64,000 nucleotides of DNA from Clostridiales bacterium (GCA_902363045.1 CABIYX010000009.1:1-64000), one strand, 5' to 3'; positions 25,477 through 34,160 are shown, counted from the first letter of the stretch. A program made the numbers and translations. Notes: a model not told the origin generated them from the letters alone.

Positions 25477-27147
25477 ATGGCTATGATGAACGAAATGGAA
25501 TACAGAACAATCGGTTCGGCACTTGCCGGGGGCTATCGTGCAGCGGTCTATTGCAGACTGTCAAAGGACGATGACCTGCAAGGCGAAAGTGCCAGTATCG
25601 CAAACCAGCGTGATATGCTGGAAAAATACTGCGAAAAGCAGGGATGGGAGGTTGTTGCAGTCTATCAGGACGATGGCTTCACAGGTCTTAATATGGAGCG
25701 TCCTGATTTACAGAGGATGTTAAGAGCCATTGAGCGCAGGCAAATCAACCTTGTTATCACGAAAGACCTCAGCAGACTGGGGCGTAACTATCTGCAAACC
25801 GGGCATTTGATTGAGGACTTTTTCCCAAGAAACGGTGTCCGCTATATCGCCATGAATGACGGTATCGACACCCTGCGGGATAACAATGATATTGCCCCGT
25901 TCAAAAATATCCTGAACGAGATGTATAGCAAGGATATTTCCAAGAAAGTCCATTCCTCTTATCTTCTGAAAGCGCAGAAAGGACAGTTTACCGGGTGTCT
26001 TGCCCCCTTTGGGTATCGGAAAGACCCGGAGGACAAAAACCATCTGCTCATTGACGAGGAAACCGCCCCGATTGTGCGGCTGATTTTCGGGTATGCCCTA
26101 AACGGTCATGGTCCGAATTATATCCGCAGACGGCTGGAGGAAGAAAAAATCCCCTGCCCCACATGGTGGAACCGGGAACGGGGGCTTCGCAATACCCGCA
26201 CCAAATGGGAAAAGAAAGACCCGGAAAACGGACGGTATATGTGGGACTTCTCCGTTATCAAAGACCTTTTGATGAATCCCGTCTACACCGGGGCGATTGC
26301 TTCCCAGAAAAAAGACTACCGCTTCAAAATCGGCACGATTGGGGAAAAGAAGCCGGAGGACTGGATTGTGGTGGAGGGACAGCATGAACCGCTGATTGAC
26401 CGCATGAGTTTTGATATTGTGCAGAACAAGCTGAAATCCCGCCAGCGTCCGGGGCAGACCAATGAAATCAGCCTGTTTGCCGGATTGATAAAATGCGGCG
26501 AGTGTGGGAAGTCGCTGACGGTACGCTACACAAACGCAAAACATCCCCAGCGGATTTACTCCTGCAAGACCTACAATGCCTTTGGAAAGAACCACTGCAC
26601 CCAGCACCGGATTGATTATTGCACCCTTTACAGCCATGTGCTGCGGAAAATCCGGGAATGTGCCAGAGCTGCCCTGATGGACGGGGAAGCGGTTGCTGAC
26701 CGCCTGACCAATACCTGTGAAGCCGAGAAGCGGGAACAGCGGGAAGCAATGGAACGCTCCCTTACAAGGGACGAGGAACGGATTGAGGTTCTGGACAAAA
26801 TGGTAATGCGGCTTTATGAGGATATGATTGCAGGGCGTATCAGTGAGCAGAACTTCAACACCATGCTGGAAAAGACACAGACCGAGCAGACGGAGCTTAA
26901 AACAAAAGTGTCCGAGGGCAGGAAGCGGCTGTCCGATGAAGTCCAGCTTGCCAATGACGCAAAACAATGGGTGGAAGCCATTCAGGAATACGCCAACATC
27001 ACAGAGCTGGACGCAGCCACCCTCAACCGCTTAATCAAAGAAATCGTCGTGCATGAGCGCATTGACGAAGATAAAACAAGACACATTTCTATCGAAATTC
27101 ATTTTAATCTCAAACCCATCCCGGAGGTGGAACAGGTCACTGCCTGA
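25477..27147 (+). CDS. Large serine recombinase of element 1
   Basis: A 556-residue TnpX/TndX-like recombinase that excises and inserts the element. The resolvase domain has the nucleophile in YCRLSKDDDLQGESASI (Ser near residue 28) and the DLSRLGRNY motif; a recombinase domain, a zinc ribbon (CGECGKSL with a later Cys pair) and a long coiled coil (about 400-480) follow. The start adjoins the preceding stop and has no clear ribosome binding site of its own, so it is probably coupled. It lies at the right end, reading toward the junction at 27247. Confidence 0.92.
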   Translation: MAMMNEMEYRTIGSALAGGYRAAVYCRLSKDDDLQGESASIANQRDMLEKYCEKQGWEVVAVYQDDGFTGLNMERPDLQRMLRAIERRQINLVITKDLSRLGRNYLQTGHLIEDFFPRNGVRYIAMNDGIDTLRDNNDIAPFKNILNEMYSKDISKKVHSSYLLKAQKGQFTGCLAPFGYRKDPEDKNHLLIDEETAPIVRLIFGYALNGHGPNYIRRRLEEEKIPCPTWWNRERGLRNTRTKWEKKDPENGRYMWDFSVIKDLLMNPVYTGAIASQKKDYRFKIGTIGEKKPEDWIVVEGQHEPLIDRMSFDIVQNKLKSRQRPGQTNEISLFAGLIKCGECGKSLTVRYTNAKHPQRIYSCKTYNAFGKNHCTQHRIDYCTLYSHVLRKIRECARAALMDGEAVADRLTNTCEAEKREQREAMERSLTRDEERIEVLDKMVMRLYEDMIAGRISEQNFNTMLEKTQTEQTELKTKVSEGRKRLSDEVQLANDAKQWVEAIQEYANITELDAATLNRLIKEIVVHERIDEDKTRHISIEIHFNLKPIPEVEQVTA

Positions 27148-27246
27148 CCTGTCCCGCCGGGACGGTTCTCTTAAAAACACCATATAGATTTTTTGTACGC
27201 CGCCGCCCGCCATCGAGCAGAGTTTTACACCTAATTGGGGATAAAA

Positions 27247-27254
27247 CAGTTCAT
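27247..27254 (+). repeat. Right attachment-site repeat of element 1
   Basis: CAGTTCAT, identical to 16397-16404. The MATE frame resumes here in phase. Confidence 0.75.
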
Positions 27255-28176
27255 CATCTGCCAGGGCTTTGCCAAAAAGGGGATGCAGTCGGTGATGCTG
27301 GGGGCGGTGCTCAACATCCTCCTGGACCCAGTCTTTATCTTCCTGCTGGACCTGGGCGTCAAGGGGGCGGCCATCGCCACCGTGCTCAGCCAGCTGGCAA
27401 GCTGTCTGTTTGTGCTTCGTTTTCTGTTCGGTCCGATTCCGCCGGTGCGCATCACCTTCGGCGGATACAGCCTGCGGACCATGCTGCGTATCCTGCTCAC
27501 CGGCCTGACCCCCTTTGTCATCATTGCGGTGGATAATATGATGATCATCGCCCTCAACGCGGTGCTCCAGCGGTACGGCGGCCCGGAGCAAGGGGACCTG
27601 CTGGTAGCCGCGGCCACCGTCGCCCAGAGCTTCATGCTGGTGGTCACTATGCCTCTGGACGGCATTGCTGCCGGGACGGCCTCTATCCTGGGGTACAACC
27701 TGGGGGCCGGCCAGCCCAAACGCATCCTGGAGGCCCAGAAGTACACCCTGCTCCTCTCCCTGGCCTATACCACCACTCTGTGTCTGGTGGGGCTGCTGCT
27801 GGCCGCCCCCTTCACCCATATTTTTACACCGGATCCTCAGATTTCTGCCCTGGCCGTGACTGTCATCCGCATCTTTTCCATCGGTGTGATCCCACTGGCG
27901 GTGCAGTACACCATTGTAGAAGGACTGAACGGCATGGGGATGATGCAGTTTTCCCTCCCCCTGTCCTTCTTCCGAAAGGCTGTCTATTTCGCGGCCCTGT
28001 TCACTCTGCCCGCCACCTTCGGTGCGGCGTCCACCTTCTGCGCAGAGACCATCTCCGACCTGATCCCCCCTCTGGTCACCGTGCTGTTCTACCGGCGGAA
28101 GCTGGGCTGGATCCGGGAGCAGGCCCTGAGCCACCGCGCGGCCCAGAGCGCAAAAACCGCCTCCATGACGTGTTGA
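27247..28176 (+). pseudogene. MATE efflux gene, 3' part
   Basis: Residues 157-465 of the split MATE antiporter, starting QFIICQGFAKKGMQSVMLGAVLNILLDPVFIF and carrying the remaining helices. In the present arrangement it has no promoter or start of its own apart from in-element codons just left of the junction. Codon use and GC match the chromosome, unlike the element. See the 5' part at 15929. Confidence 0.92.
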
Positions 28177-28214
28177 ACCGAGACGGCCGAAACGGCGGCT
28201 TTCTAGAGTAGCCG

Positions 28215-28473
28215 GCCGGACGCCCCACGGGACGTCCGGCTGAGACTGTCGAAAAAGTGGCACAGCCACTTTTTCGAGGGGGATTGCACGAAAGCTTCGT
28301 CTCGATTTCTTGCGAAATTGTCGGCGAAGCTTTCGCGAGAAGTGTCATTTCCGAGGTACACGCCCCCGGAAATGACGATATTGCATTTTATTCCGTCGCC
28401 TTCGGGCAACGGAACTCCTTGCAGGAGGGCTTTTTTGACAAGCTGAGCCGGACGCCCCACGGGACGTCCGGCT
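28215..28473. repeat. Structured block between two copies of a 27-bp palindrome
   Basis: The same 27-bp hairpin-forming sequence (core CCCCACGGGACGTCCGG) stands at 28215-28241 and 28447-28473. Between them are at least four more stems: 28249-28261/28265-28277, 28289-28299/28325-28335, 28344-28353/28367-28376, and CCGTCGCC/GGGCAACGG near 28395. Open frames across it are simple shadows. It may be a dispersed repeat or a structured RNA; no gene is seen in 28177-28489. Confidence 0.6.
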
Positions 28474-28489
28474 CTGTTTTGCATGAAAA

Positions 28490-28531
28490 ACCGGGGTGCG
28501 TTCCCAGTGGAAACGCACCCCGGTCATTTTT
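28490..28531. terminator. Bidirectional terminator
   Basis: 13-bp stem (28490-28502 with 28512-28524), T-run to the right (CATTTTTG) and TTTT on the opposite strand, between the MATE remnant and the rhomboid gene. Confidence 0.8.
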
Positions 28532-28534
28532 GTC

Positions 28535-29107
28535 TTATATCCTGCGGCCGCGGCTCATGGCAAAGCCCAGCCCCGCACCGCACAGGCCGCCCACGATGTG
28601 GGTCAGCTGTGAGACCGTGTCCCGGGCGGTCACGGCGTCCACCACCTCGCCCCCCAGATAGAGGAGCACCACCAGCACCAGGGTCAGCGGCACCTCCCCC
28701 TCCCGCATCCCGGCCAGGGAGGACAGCACGATCATCATAAACACGATGCCGCTGGCCCCCAGCAGGGCGGAGCCGGGGAACAGCAGGAACTGCACCAGGC
28801 CGGAGATCAGGGCGGTCAGCGCGATACAGCCCAGCAGCCTCCGGCTGCCGTACTTCTCCTCCAGCGGCGGCCCGATCACCAACAGCGGCATGATGTTCCC
28901 GATGAAGTGGGTGTAATTGGCGTGGCCCAGCACATGGGTGATCATCCGCACATAGGTCAGTGGGTCGGTAAGCGGGGCGCGGTAGACGCAGAACAGCAGC
29001 CGGGTGCTCCCGCCCCCTGTGAGCATCCCCAAAAGCAGCGCCCCCAGGGACAGCAGAGAGAAGGTCAGCACCACCGGCGCGTTATATTGCAGGCGCAGGG
29101 GCCTCAA
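28535..29107 (-). CDS. Rhomboid family intramembrane serine protease
   Basis: A 190-residue protein with about six membrane helices. The catalytic serine motif is GASG near residue 123 (LLGASGIVFMMIV) and the helix-6 His is in LTHIVGGLCGAGLGF near 172; HANYTHFIGNIMPLLVIGPPLEEKYG matches the conserved His/Asn region. It cuts membrane helices of unknown substrates. Its start overlaps the serA stop by 4 nt, making it the third gene of a serC-serA-rhomboid order. Confidence 0.88.
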   Translation of the reverse strand: MRPLRLQYNAPVVLTFSLLSLGALLLGMLTGGGSTRLLFCVYRAPLTDPLTYVRMITHVLGHANYTHFIGNIMPLLVIGPPLEEKYGSRRLLGCIALTALISGLVQFLLFPGSALLGASGIVFMMIVLSSLAGMREGEVPLTLVLVVLLYLGGEVVDAVTARDTVSQLTHIVGGLCGAGLGFAMSRGRRI

Positions 29108-30276
29108 TGATTCAGCACCCGGACCCGGATCATGCCCGGGATAGCCCGCAGCTCCTCCGCCACCTTATCCTTGATGCGGCTGTTCAGATCCACCATGGTA
29201 TAGGCGTAGTCCTTCTTGGACTTGTTGGTCAGGTTCTCCACGTTGACCCCCTCCGCGGAGAGGATGGAGGTGATCTTGGTCAGCATGGCCGGGATGTTCT
29301 GGTGGATCAGGCACACCCGGGAGATCCCGCTCCACTCCTGCGCCACGTTGGGCAGGTTCACCGAGTTCTTGACATTGCCGTTGAGCAGATAGTCCTTCAG
29401 CTGGTCCGCCGCCATGCGGGCGCAGTTCTCCTCGCTCTCCGGCGTGGAGGCGCCCAGGTGGGGCAGGGCCACCACATGAGCCGCCACCGCGATCTTTTCA
29501 TCGGGGAAATCGGTGACATACCGGGCCACCCGGCCGGACTCCAGGGCCTGGATCATGTCGTCGTCGTTCACCAGACCGCCCCGGGCCAGGTTCAGGATCC
29601 GGACCTGACCCTTCATCTTGGCAATGGACTCCGCGTTGATAAAGTCCTTGGTGCTGTTGTTATAGGGGATGTGGATGGTGATGTAGTCGGACGCCCGGTA
29701 CAGCTCGTCCACATTTTTTACCACATGGACATGGCGGTCCAGGCGCAGGGCGGCCTCCACCGACAGGAAGGGGTCATAGCCGTATACGTCCATCCCCAGC
29801 TCCAGGGCGATGTTGCACACCAGCGCGCCGATGGCCCCCAGGCCGATCACGCCCAGGGTCTTGCGGTACAGCTCCGGCCCGGCGAAGGCGGACTTCCCCT
29901 TCTCCACCACGGCGGTCAGGTCCACCCCGGGGGTGTGGACCTGCTCCTGCACCCACTCGGCGCCGCCCAGGATGTCCCGGGAGGCGATGAGCAGGGCGGC
30001 CAAAACCAGCTCCTTCACCGCGTTGGCGTTGGCGCCGGGGGTGTTGAACACCACGATGCCGTTTTCCGAGCAGCGGTCGATGGGGATGTTGTTGGTCCCC
30101 GCGCCCGCCCGGGCGATGGCCCGCAGCTCCTCCGGAAACACATAGTCGTGCATGGGGGCGGAGCGGACCAGGACGCCGTCCTCGTTCTCCACCTCGCCGC
30201 CCACCTGGAAGCGGGTCTGATCCAGCAGATCCAGACCGGCGCTGGAAATCTTATTTAAGGTTTTGATGCGGTACAT
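29104..30276 (-). CDS. serA: D-3-phosphoglycerate dehydrogenase
   Basis: First enzyme of serine synthesis: oxidises 3-phosphoglycerate to 3-phosphohydroxypyruvate with NAD. A 390-residue protein with NAD-binding GLGAIGALVCNIALELGMDVYGYDP near 145-170, catalytic Arg/Glu/His (LARGGLVNDDD; ALPHLGASTPESEENC), and a C-terminal ACT-type domain from about 315. ATG at 30276 gives MYRIKTLNKIS, the usual start; the frame extends upstream without a start signal. Follows serC on the same strand 53 nt apart. Confidence 0.92.
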   Translation of the reverse strand: MYRIKTLNKISSAGLDLLDQTRFQVGGEVENEDGVLVRSAPMHDYVFPEELRAIARAGAGTNNIPIDRCSENGIVVFNTPGANANAVKELVLAALLIASRDILGGAEWVQEQVHTPGVDLTAVVEKGKSAFAGPELYRKTLGVIGLGAIGALVCNIALELGMDVYGYDPFLSVEAALRLDRHVHVVKNVDELYRASDYITIHIPYNNSTKDFINAESIAKMKGQVRILNLARGGLVNDDDMIQALESGRVARYVTDFPDEKIAVAAHVVALPHLGASTPESEENCARMAADQLKDYLLNGNVKNSVNLPNVAQEWSGISRVCLIHQNIPAMLTKITSILSAEGVNVENLTNKSKKDYAYTMVDLNSRIKDKVAEELRAIPGMIRVRVLNH

Positions 30277-30329
30277 AATAAAAAACCTCGAATCTATGTT
30301 GTAATAGGAATGCCCTATCCCACGGGCGC

Positions 30330-31415
30330 TCAGTTGTTCCGGTCGAACTCCCGGATGAATTGGCACAGGCGCTCCACGCCCTCCACAGGCATAGCGTTAT
30401 AGATACTGGCCCGCATCCCGCCGGTCTTGCGGTGTCCCTTCAGGTTGACGAAGCCAGCCTCCGCGGCCTCCGCCACGAACTTGGCGTCCAGCGCCTCGTC
30501 CCCGGTGCGGAAGGTGACGTTCATCCCGGAGCGGGAGCCCTTCTCCGCGTGGCAGCGGAACAGCCGGGAGCTGTCCAGGGTGTCATACAGCATGGAGGAG
30601 CGCAGAGTGCGCAGCTTCTCCATCCCTTCCACGCCCCCCTGCTCCTCCACCCAGTCCAGGGTGAGGCCCAGCATATAGATGCACCAGCAGGGCGGGGTGT
30701 TGTACATGGAGTCCTTTTCGATCATGGTCTGGTAGTTCATAATCAGGGGGGTGAAGGGCAGCTCGTGGCCGGCCAGATCCTCCCGGATGATGACCACCGT
30801 CAGCCCGGCGGGGGCCATGTTCTTCTGCGCGCCGGCGTAGACGATGCCGAATTTGGACAGGTCCACCGGGCGGGAGAGAATGTCAGAGGACATATCACAC
30901 ACCAGGGGCACAGCGCCCGTCTCAGGAACGTACTGCCACTCGGTGCCGTAAATGGTGTTATTGGCGCAGTAGTAGAAGTAGCTGGCCTCCGGGTCCAGCT
31001 TCAGCTGCTCCTGGGCGGGGATGTAGGAGTGGTCCCGGTCCCCGGAGTCGGCGGCGATGTTCACCATGCCGTACTTTTTGGCCTCCTTCATGGCGATGGA
31101 GGAGAAGTTGCCTGTAACGGCGTAGTCCGCCTTCCCGGTGCGGCCCATCAGGTTCAGCGGGATCATGGAGAACTGGCCGGAGGCGCCGGTCTGGAGCAGA
31201 AGGACCCGATAGCCGTCGGGCACCCGCATCAGGCGGCGCAGCTTTTCCTGGGTCTCCTCAAAAATCCGCAAAAAGACCTTTGAGCGGTGACTCATCTCCA
31301 TCACGGACATACCGGAACCACGGTAGTTGGCGATCTCTGATCCCGCGCGCTCCAGGGCGGAGAGGGGGAGCATGGAAGGTCCTGCGGAGAAGTTGTAAAC
31401 ACGCTGGTCACTCAT
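30330..31415 (-). CDS. serC: Phosphoserine aminotransferase
   Basis: PLP enzyme that turns 3-phosphohydroxypyruvate and glutamate into phosphoserine. 361 residues; starts VYNFSAGPSMLPLSALERA, has the PLP Lys in YAGAQKNMAPAGLTVVI near residue 196, and HRKTGGMRASIYNAMP at the end, all SerC marks. AAAGGGG precedes the ATG. The leader holds a long imperfect palindrome (31438-31485). First gene of the serine operon; serB is not nearby. Confidence 0.94.
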   Translation of the reverse strand: MSDQRVYNFSAGPSMLPLSALERAGSEIANYRGSGMSVMEMSHRSKVFLRIFEETQEKLRRLMRVPDGYRVLLLQTGASGQFSMIPLNLMGRTGKADYAVTGNFSSIAMKEAKKYGMVNIAADSGDRDHSYIPAQEQLKLDPEASYFYYCANNTIYGTEWQYVPETGAVPLVCDMSSDILSRPVDLSKFGIVYAGAQKNMAPAGLTVVIIREDLAGHELPFTPLIMNYQTMIEKDSMYNTPPCWCIYMLGLTLDWVEEQGGVEGMEKLRTLRSSMLYDTLDSSRLFRCHAEKGSRSGMNVTFRTGDEALDAKFVAEAAEAGFVNLKGHRKTGGMRASIYNAMPVEGVERLCQFIREFDRNN

Positions 31416-31437
31416 TTGGGAGAACCCCTTTCAAAGA

Positions 31438-31485
31438 TAAAATACTGTCCCGCGCCAAAAGAAACAGGGCCGGGATAGTATTTTA
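31438..31485 (-). promoter_or_regulatory. Imperfect palindrome in serC leader
   Basis: Arms of 15 bp (31438-31452 and 31471-31485; TAAAATACTGTCCCG against its complement with one mismatch) enclose 18 nt. It lies between serC and its upstream region, and could be an operator or an mRNA hairpin. Confidence 0.5.
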
Positions 31486-31567
31486 TTATAGTAAAGAGGA
31501 AAAGAAGTGTCAATCCTTCCGGCCGGAATGTGGGGAAATATTTCTTTCGGAGACCGGGAACTCCCCC

Positions 31568-31612
31568 TTGACAACTGTATGCCGTTCATATATACTGTGC
31601 ATATAGTATATA
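31568..31612 (+). promoter_or_regulatory. Promoter and operator of GntR/ABC operon
   Basis: TTGACA (31568-31573), 17-nt spacer, TATACT (31591-31596). The inverted repeat TATATACT (31589-31596) and AGTATATA (31605-31612) covers the -10 and start site, as expected for an autoregulated YtrA-type repressor. Confidence 0.75.
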
Positions 31613-31699
31613 TACGCTATATCAGAAAGGCACACCGGACGCCGAAGCGCCTGACCCATGCGCAGGGCAGACAGCCGCCCCGTCTGGAAGGGATCAAAT

Positions 31700-32080
31700 A
31701 TGGACATCATTCTCAGTAACTCCAGCGGAAAACCCATCTATGAACAGATCGCGGACCAGGTCAAGGAGCAGATCCTGGCCGGCGCGCTGTCGGCGGGGGA
31801 CGCCCTGCCCTCCATGCGCGTGCTGGCCAAGGAGCTGCGGATCTCGGTCATCACCACCAAGCGGGCCTACGAGGAGCTGGAGCGGGACGGTTTTTTGGAC
31901 AATGTCCCGGGAAAAGGCTGCTTCGTGGCCCCGCAGAACCGGGAGCTGCTGCGGGAGGCCCAGCTGCGCCGGGTGGAGGACGTCCTCGCCCTGGCCGTGG
32001 ATGAGGCCCGCAAGGGCGGCTTCTCCCTGTCGGAAATGCAGGAGCTTCTGACCTTATTGTATCAAGGGGACGAATTATGA
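31700..32080 (+). CDS. YtrA-type GntR transcriptional regulator
   Basis: A 126-residue GntR-family repressor: winged helix SGKPIYEQIADQVKEQILAGALSAGDALPSMRVLAKELRISVITTKRAYEELERDGFLDNVPGKGCFVA, then a short helical dimerisation tail and no ligand domain, which is the YtrA subfamily layout. ATG at 31700 follows GGAAGGGATCAAAT. Overlaps the ABC gene by 4 nt (ATGA). YtrA regulators sit in front of ABC exporters induced by cell-wall-active peptides; the inducer here is unknown. Confidence 0.87.
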   Translation: MDIILSNSSGKPIYEQIADQVKEQILAGALSAGDALPSMRVLAKELRISVITTKRAYEELERDGFLDNVPGKGCFVAPQNRELLREAQLRRVEDVLALAVDEARKGGFSLSEMQELLTLLYQGDEL

Positions 32081-32946
32081 CAAATTGTATTGAGATCAAG
32101 GGGCTGTGCAAGTCCTATCCGGACTTCTCCCTTCAAGACGTCGACCTCACCCTCCCCGGCGGCACCATCATGGGGCTGATCGGGGAAAACGGGGCGGGCA
32201 AGACCACCACCATCAAGTGCATCCTGAACCTGGTCCGCCGGGACGCGGGGGAGATCACCCTTCTGGGGCGGGACAGTCTGCGGGAGGAGCGGGCGGCCAA
32301 GGCCGGCGTGGGCGTGGTGCTGGACGAGTGCTTTTTCCACGACGCGCTCCGGCCCCGGGATCTGGAGCGCATCCTGGCCCCCGTCTATCCCTCCTGGGAC
32401 AACGGGCTGTACCGGGACTATCTGGACAAATTCCGCCTGCCCGGGAAGAGCCTTGTCAAGACCTTCTCCCGGGGCATGAAGATGAAGCTCTCCCTGGCCG
32501 CCGCCCTGGCCCACCGGCCCCAGCTTCTGATCCTGGACGAGGCCACCGCCGGCCTGGACCCGGTGGTCCGGGACGAGATCCTGGACGAATTTTTAAGCTT
32601 CATCTGTGACGAGGACCACGCCATCCTCATCTCCAGCCACATCACCAGCGACCTGGAGAAGGCGGCGGACTACATCACCTATCTCCATCAGGGGCGCGTC
32701 GCCCTGTCCCAGCCCAAGGATGAGCTGCTGGACCGCTATGGCCGGGTGGGCTGCTCCGCCGCCGACCTGGCCGCCATCCAGCCCGGCGACCTGCTGCGGG
32801 TACGGAGGGGCACCTTCGGGTGCGAGGGCCTCACCGCCGACCGGGAGGCTTTTCGGAGGAAGTATCCTGGCCTGACGGTGGATCCGGCCACTCTGGAGGA
32901 CATCATGCTGTTCATCGGAAAGGGGGAGTCCCTGTGTGCGGACTGA
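32077..32946 (+). CDS. ABC transporter ATPase, YtrB-like
   Basis: A 289-residue ATPase: Walker A GENGAGKTTT near residue 37, signature FSRGMKMKLSLAAALAH near 130, Walker B LLILDEATAGLD, and a His switch (LISSHITSDLEKAADYI). The weakened signature (SRGMK) is usual in this exporter group. Acts with the permease whose GTG start lies 13 nt inside this gene. Confidence 0.88.
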   Translation: MTNCIEIKGLCKSYPDFSLQDVDLTLPGGTIMGLIGENGAGKTTTIKCILNLVRRDAGEITLLGRDSLREERAAKAGVGVVLDECFFHDALRPRDLERILAPVYPSWDNGLYRDYLDKFRLPGKSLVKTFSRGMKMKLSLAAALAHRPQLLILDEATAGLDPVVRDEILDEFLSFICDEDHAILISSHITSDLEKAADYITYLHQGRVALSQPKDELLDRYGRVGCSAADLAAIQPGDLLRVRRGTFGCEGLTADREAFRRKYPGLTVDPATLEDIMLFIGKGESLCAD

Positions 32947-33575
32947 TCTGGAAGGATTTTCTTGTGCTGCGAAAGACCCTGCGGCTGTATGTGCTGTTCC
33001 TGCTGGGCTATCTGGGGATGGCTCTGCTGGGCATCTTCGACCTCACCTTTGTCACCGCCTTCTGCGCGGTGATCCTGATGATCCTGCCCATCTCTGCCTT
33101 CTCCTATGACGAGTTCGCCCGGTGGGACCGGTATGCCCGCACCCTCCCCCTCTCCCCCCGGCAGCTCGTGGGGGGACGCTATCTGTTCGTCCTCCTGCTC
33201 ATGCTGGCGGTGGCAGCCATCGGGGCGGTCTCCGCCGTCCTGCTCTCCTTCACCGGCTCCGCCGATCTGTGGGAGAGTCTGGGGACTCAGCTGGTCTCTC
33301 TGGGCGCCGCCCTGTTCATTGTGGACGTCATGTTCCCCCTGAACTACCGGCTGGGGCCGGAGAAGGCCCGCCCCTTCCTGTTCGCCGTCACCTTCCTCCC
33401 CTTTATCCTGCTGTTCCTGCTGTCCAAGGCCGATATTCTGGATCTGTCCTTCCTGGACCGCCTCCAGCCCAGCCAGGCGGCGGCGGGATTCGCCCTGGTC
33501 CCCCTGGCCGCCCTGGCGGGGCTGGCGGTCTCCTTCCTGGTCTCCTGCCGGGTCGCGGAGCGGAAGGAGTACTGA
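32934..33575 (+). CDS. ABC-2 type permease
   Basis: A 213-residue membrane protein with six predicted helices, of the ABC-2 permease group (DUF-like YtrC/bacitracin-type partner). The start is GTG at 32934, giving VCGLIWKDFLVLRKTLRLYVLFL, with GGGGGAG 7 nt upstream; the frame continues upstream only as a shadow of the ATPase gene. Pairs with the ATPase as an exporter of unknown cargo. Confidence 0.8.
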   Translation: MCGLIWKDFLVLRKTLRLYVLFLLGYLGMALLGIFDLTFVTAFCAVILMILPISAFSYDEFARWDRYARTLPLSPRQLVGGRYLFVLLLMLAVAAIGAVSAVLLSFTGSADLWESLGTQLVSLGAALFIVDVMFPLNYRLGPEKARPFLFAVTFLPFILLFLLSKADILDLSFLDRLQPSQAAAGFALVPLAALAGLAVSFLVSCRVAERKEY

Positions 33576-33577
33576 CC

Positions 33578-33733
33578 GTGGACGCCAGGCGGCGGCTGCT
33601 CTGGTTGGGGCGGCTCACCGCCGCCGGAGCCGCCCTGCTCCCCTTCACGGGGGCCGTCCGCCCCGGCGGGCCCCTCTCCTGCTGCCTGCTGGGGCTGGCC
33701 GTGGTCCTGCTCCTTCTGGGCAGCGCGGGGTGA
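33578..33733 (+). CDS. Small two-helix membrane protein
   Basis: A 51-residue protein, basic start (VDARRRLLWLGRL) and two hydrophobic helices. GTG at 33578 with AAGGAG overlapping the stop of the permease gene. It closes the GntR/ABC operon. Small hydrophobic partner of the transporter by position; no family recognised. Confidence 0.6.
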   Translation: MDARRRLLWLGRLTAAGAALLPFTGAVRPGGPLSCCLLGLAVVLLLLGSAG

Positions 33734-33756
33734 ACCGGATATTTTTTCCTCCGCCC

Positions 33757-33786
33757 TTGCGCGCCGCCCCCCATCCGTGCTACAAT
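33757..33786 (+). promoter_or_regulatory. Promoter of small gene
   Basis: TTGCGC (33757-33762), 18-nt spacer, TACAAT (33781-33786). Confidence 0.5.
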
Positions 33787-33819
33787 AGGAACAGAATAAA
33801 GGGAGAGGGGGCGCGTCTT

Positions 33820-34008
33820 ATGACCGCTCAGAACGCGATCCATGAATTGAAGCAGGTCCGTCAATACTGCTCCGCCCGTGCCATCCCCGCCATCGACTAT
33901 GCCATTCAGGTCCTCCAGGGCCTGGCCGAGCGGGAAAAGCGGGTGGAGGAGGCCAGGCAGGCCGATCCCCAGGGACCCCGGGACCCGGCAGAGGTCTTCC
34001 CGGACTGA
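33820..34008 (+). CDS. Small helical cytosolic protein
   Basis: A 62-residue protein: TAQNAIHELKQVRQYCSARAIPAIDYAIQVLQGLAEREKRVEEA is predicted to be two helices, with an acidic tail. GGGAGAGGGGG precedes the ATG. Own promoter and terminator. Last chromosomal gene before element 2. Function unknown. Confidence 0.65.
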   Translation: MTAQNAIHELKQVRQYCSARAIPAIDYAIQVLQGLAEREKRVEEARQADPQGPRDPAEVFPD

Positions 34009-34029
34009 GTTTAGGCCTTCCCAACACAG

Positions 34030-34064
34030 CGGAGCCCCATCCGGCACGATGGGGCTCCGTTTTT
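34030..34064 (+). terminator. Rho-independent terminator
   Basis: 11-bp stem (34030-34040 with 34049-34059) followed by TTTTT. Confidence 0.9.
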
Positions 34065-34130
34065 GCGCGCAAAAAACAGCGGCAGAGCATTAGGTCCGGC
34101 CTGACAGGGACAACTACAAATTTTAAGGAT

Positions 34131-34160
34131 AGGCAGGTGTTGCATTGGCAGCACCTGCCT
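34131..34160 (-). terminator. Hairpin after integrase
   Basis: AGGCAGGTG (34131-34139) pairs with CACCTGCCT (34152-34160), 6 nt past the integrase stop on the minus strand. The following sequence is only moderately T-rich. It could also belong to the attachment region. Confidence 0.5.

Larger units (their letters stand above)
16397..27254. mobile_element. Integrative mobilizable element, serine-recombinase type
   Basis: A 10.85-kb insertion bounded by 8-bp repeats CAGTTCAT (16397-16404 and 27247-27254) inside a MATE gene. Content: HTH regulator, TnpV, lincosamide nucleotidyltransferase-like gene, XRE regulator, RepA-like protein, DUF3847, acyltransferase-fold gene, MobA/MobL relaxase, CHC2 primase, VirE helicase, small protein, large serine recombinase at the right end. 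No type IV secretion genes, so transfer would need a helper. The gene set is like Tn4451-family and related Clostridia IMEs. Backbone is less GC-rich than the host and the cargo is AT-rich, pointing to stepwise assembly. Confidence 0.9.

Noticed and set aside
28203..28484. 93-residue minus-strand frame across the repeat block
   Set aside because: Its codons follow the hairpin arms, and it has no ribosome binding site; treated as part of the repeat.
31416..31567. Serine or SAM riboswitch before serC
   Set aside because: No known riboswitch core was recognised; only a simple palindrome is visible.
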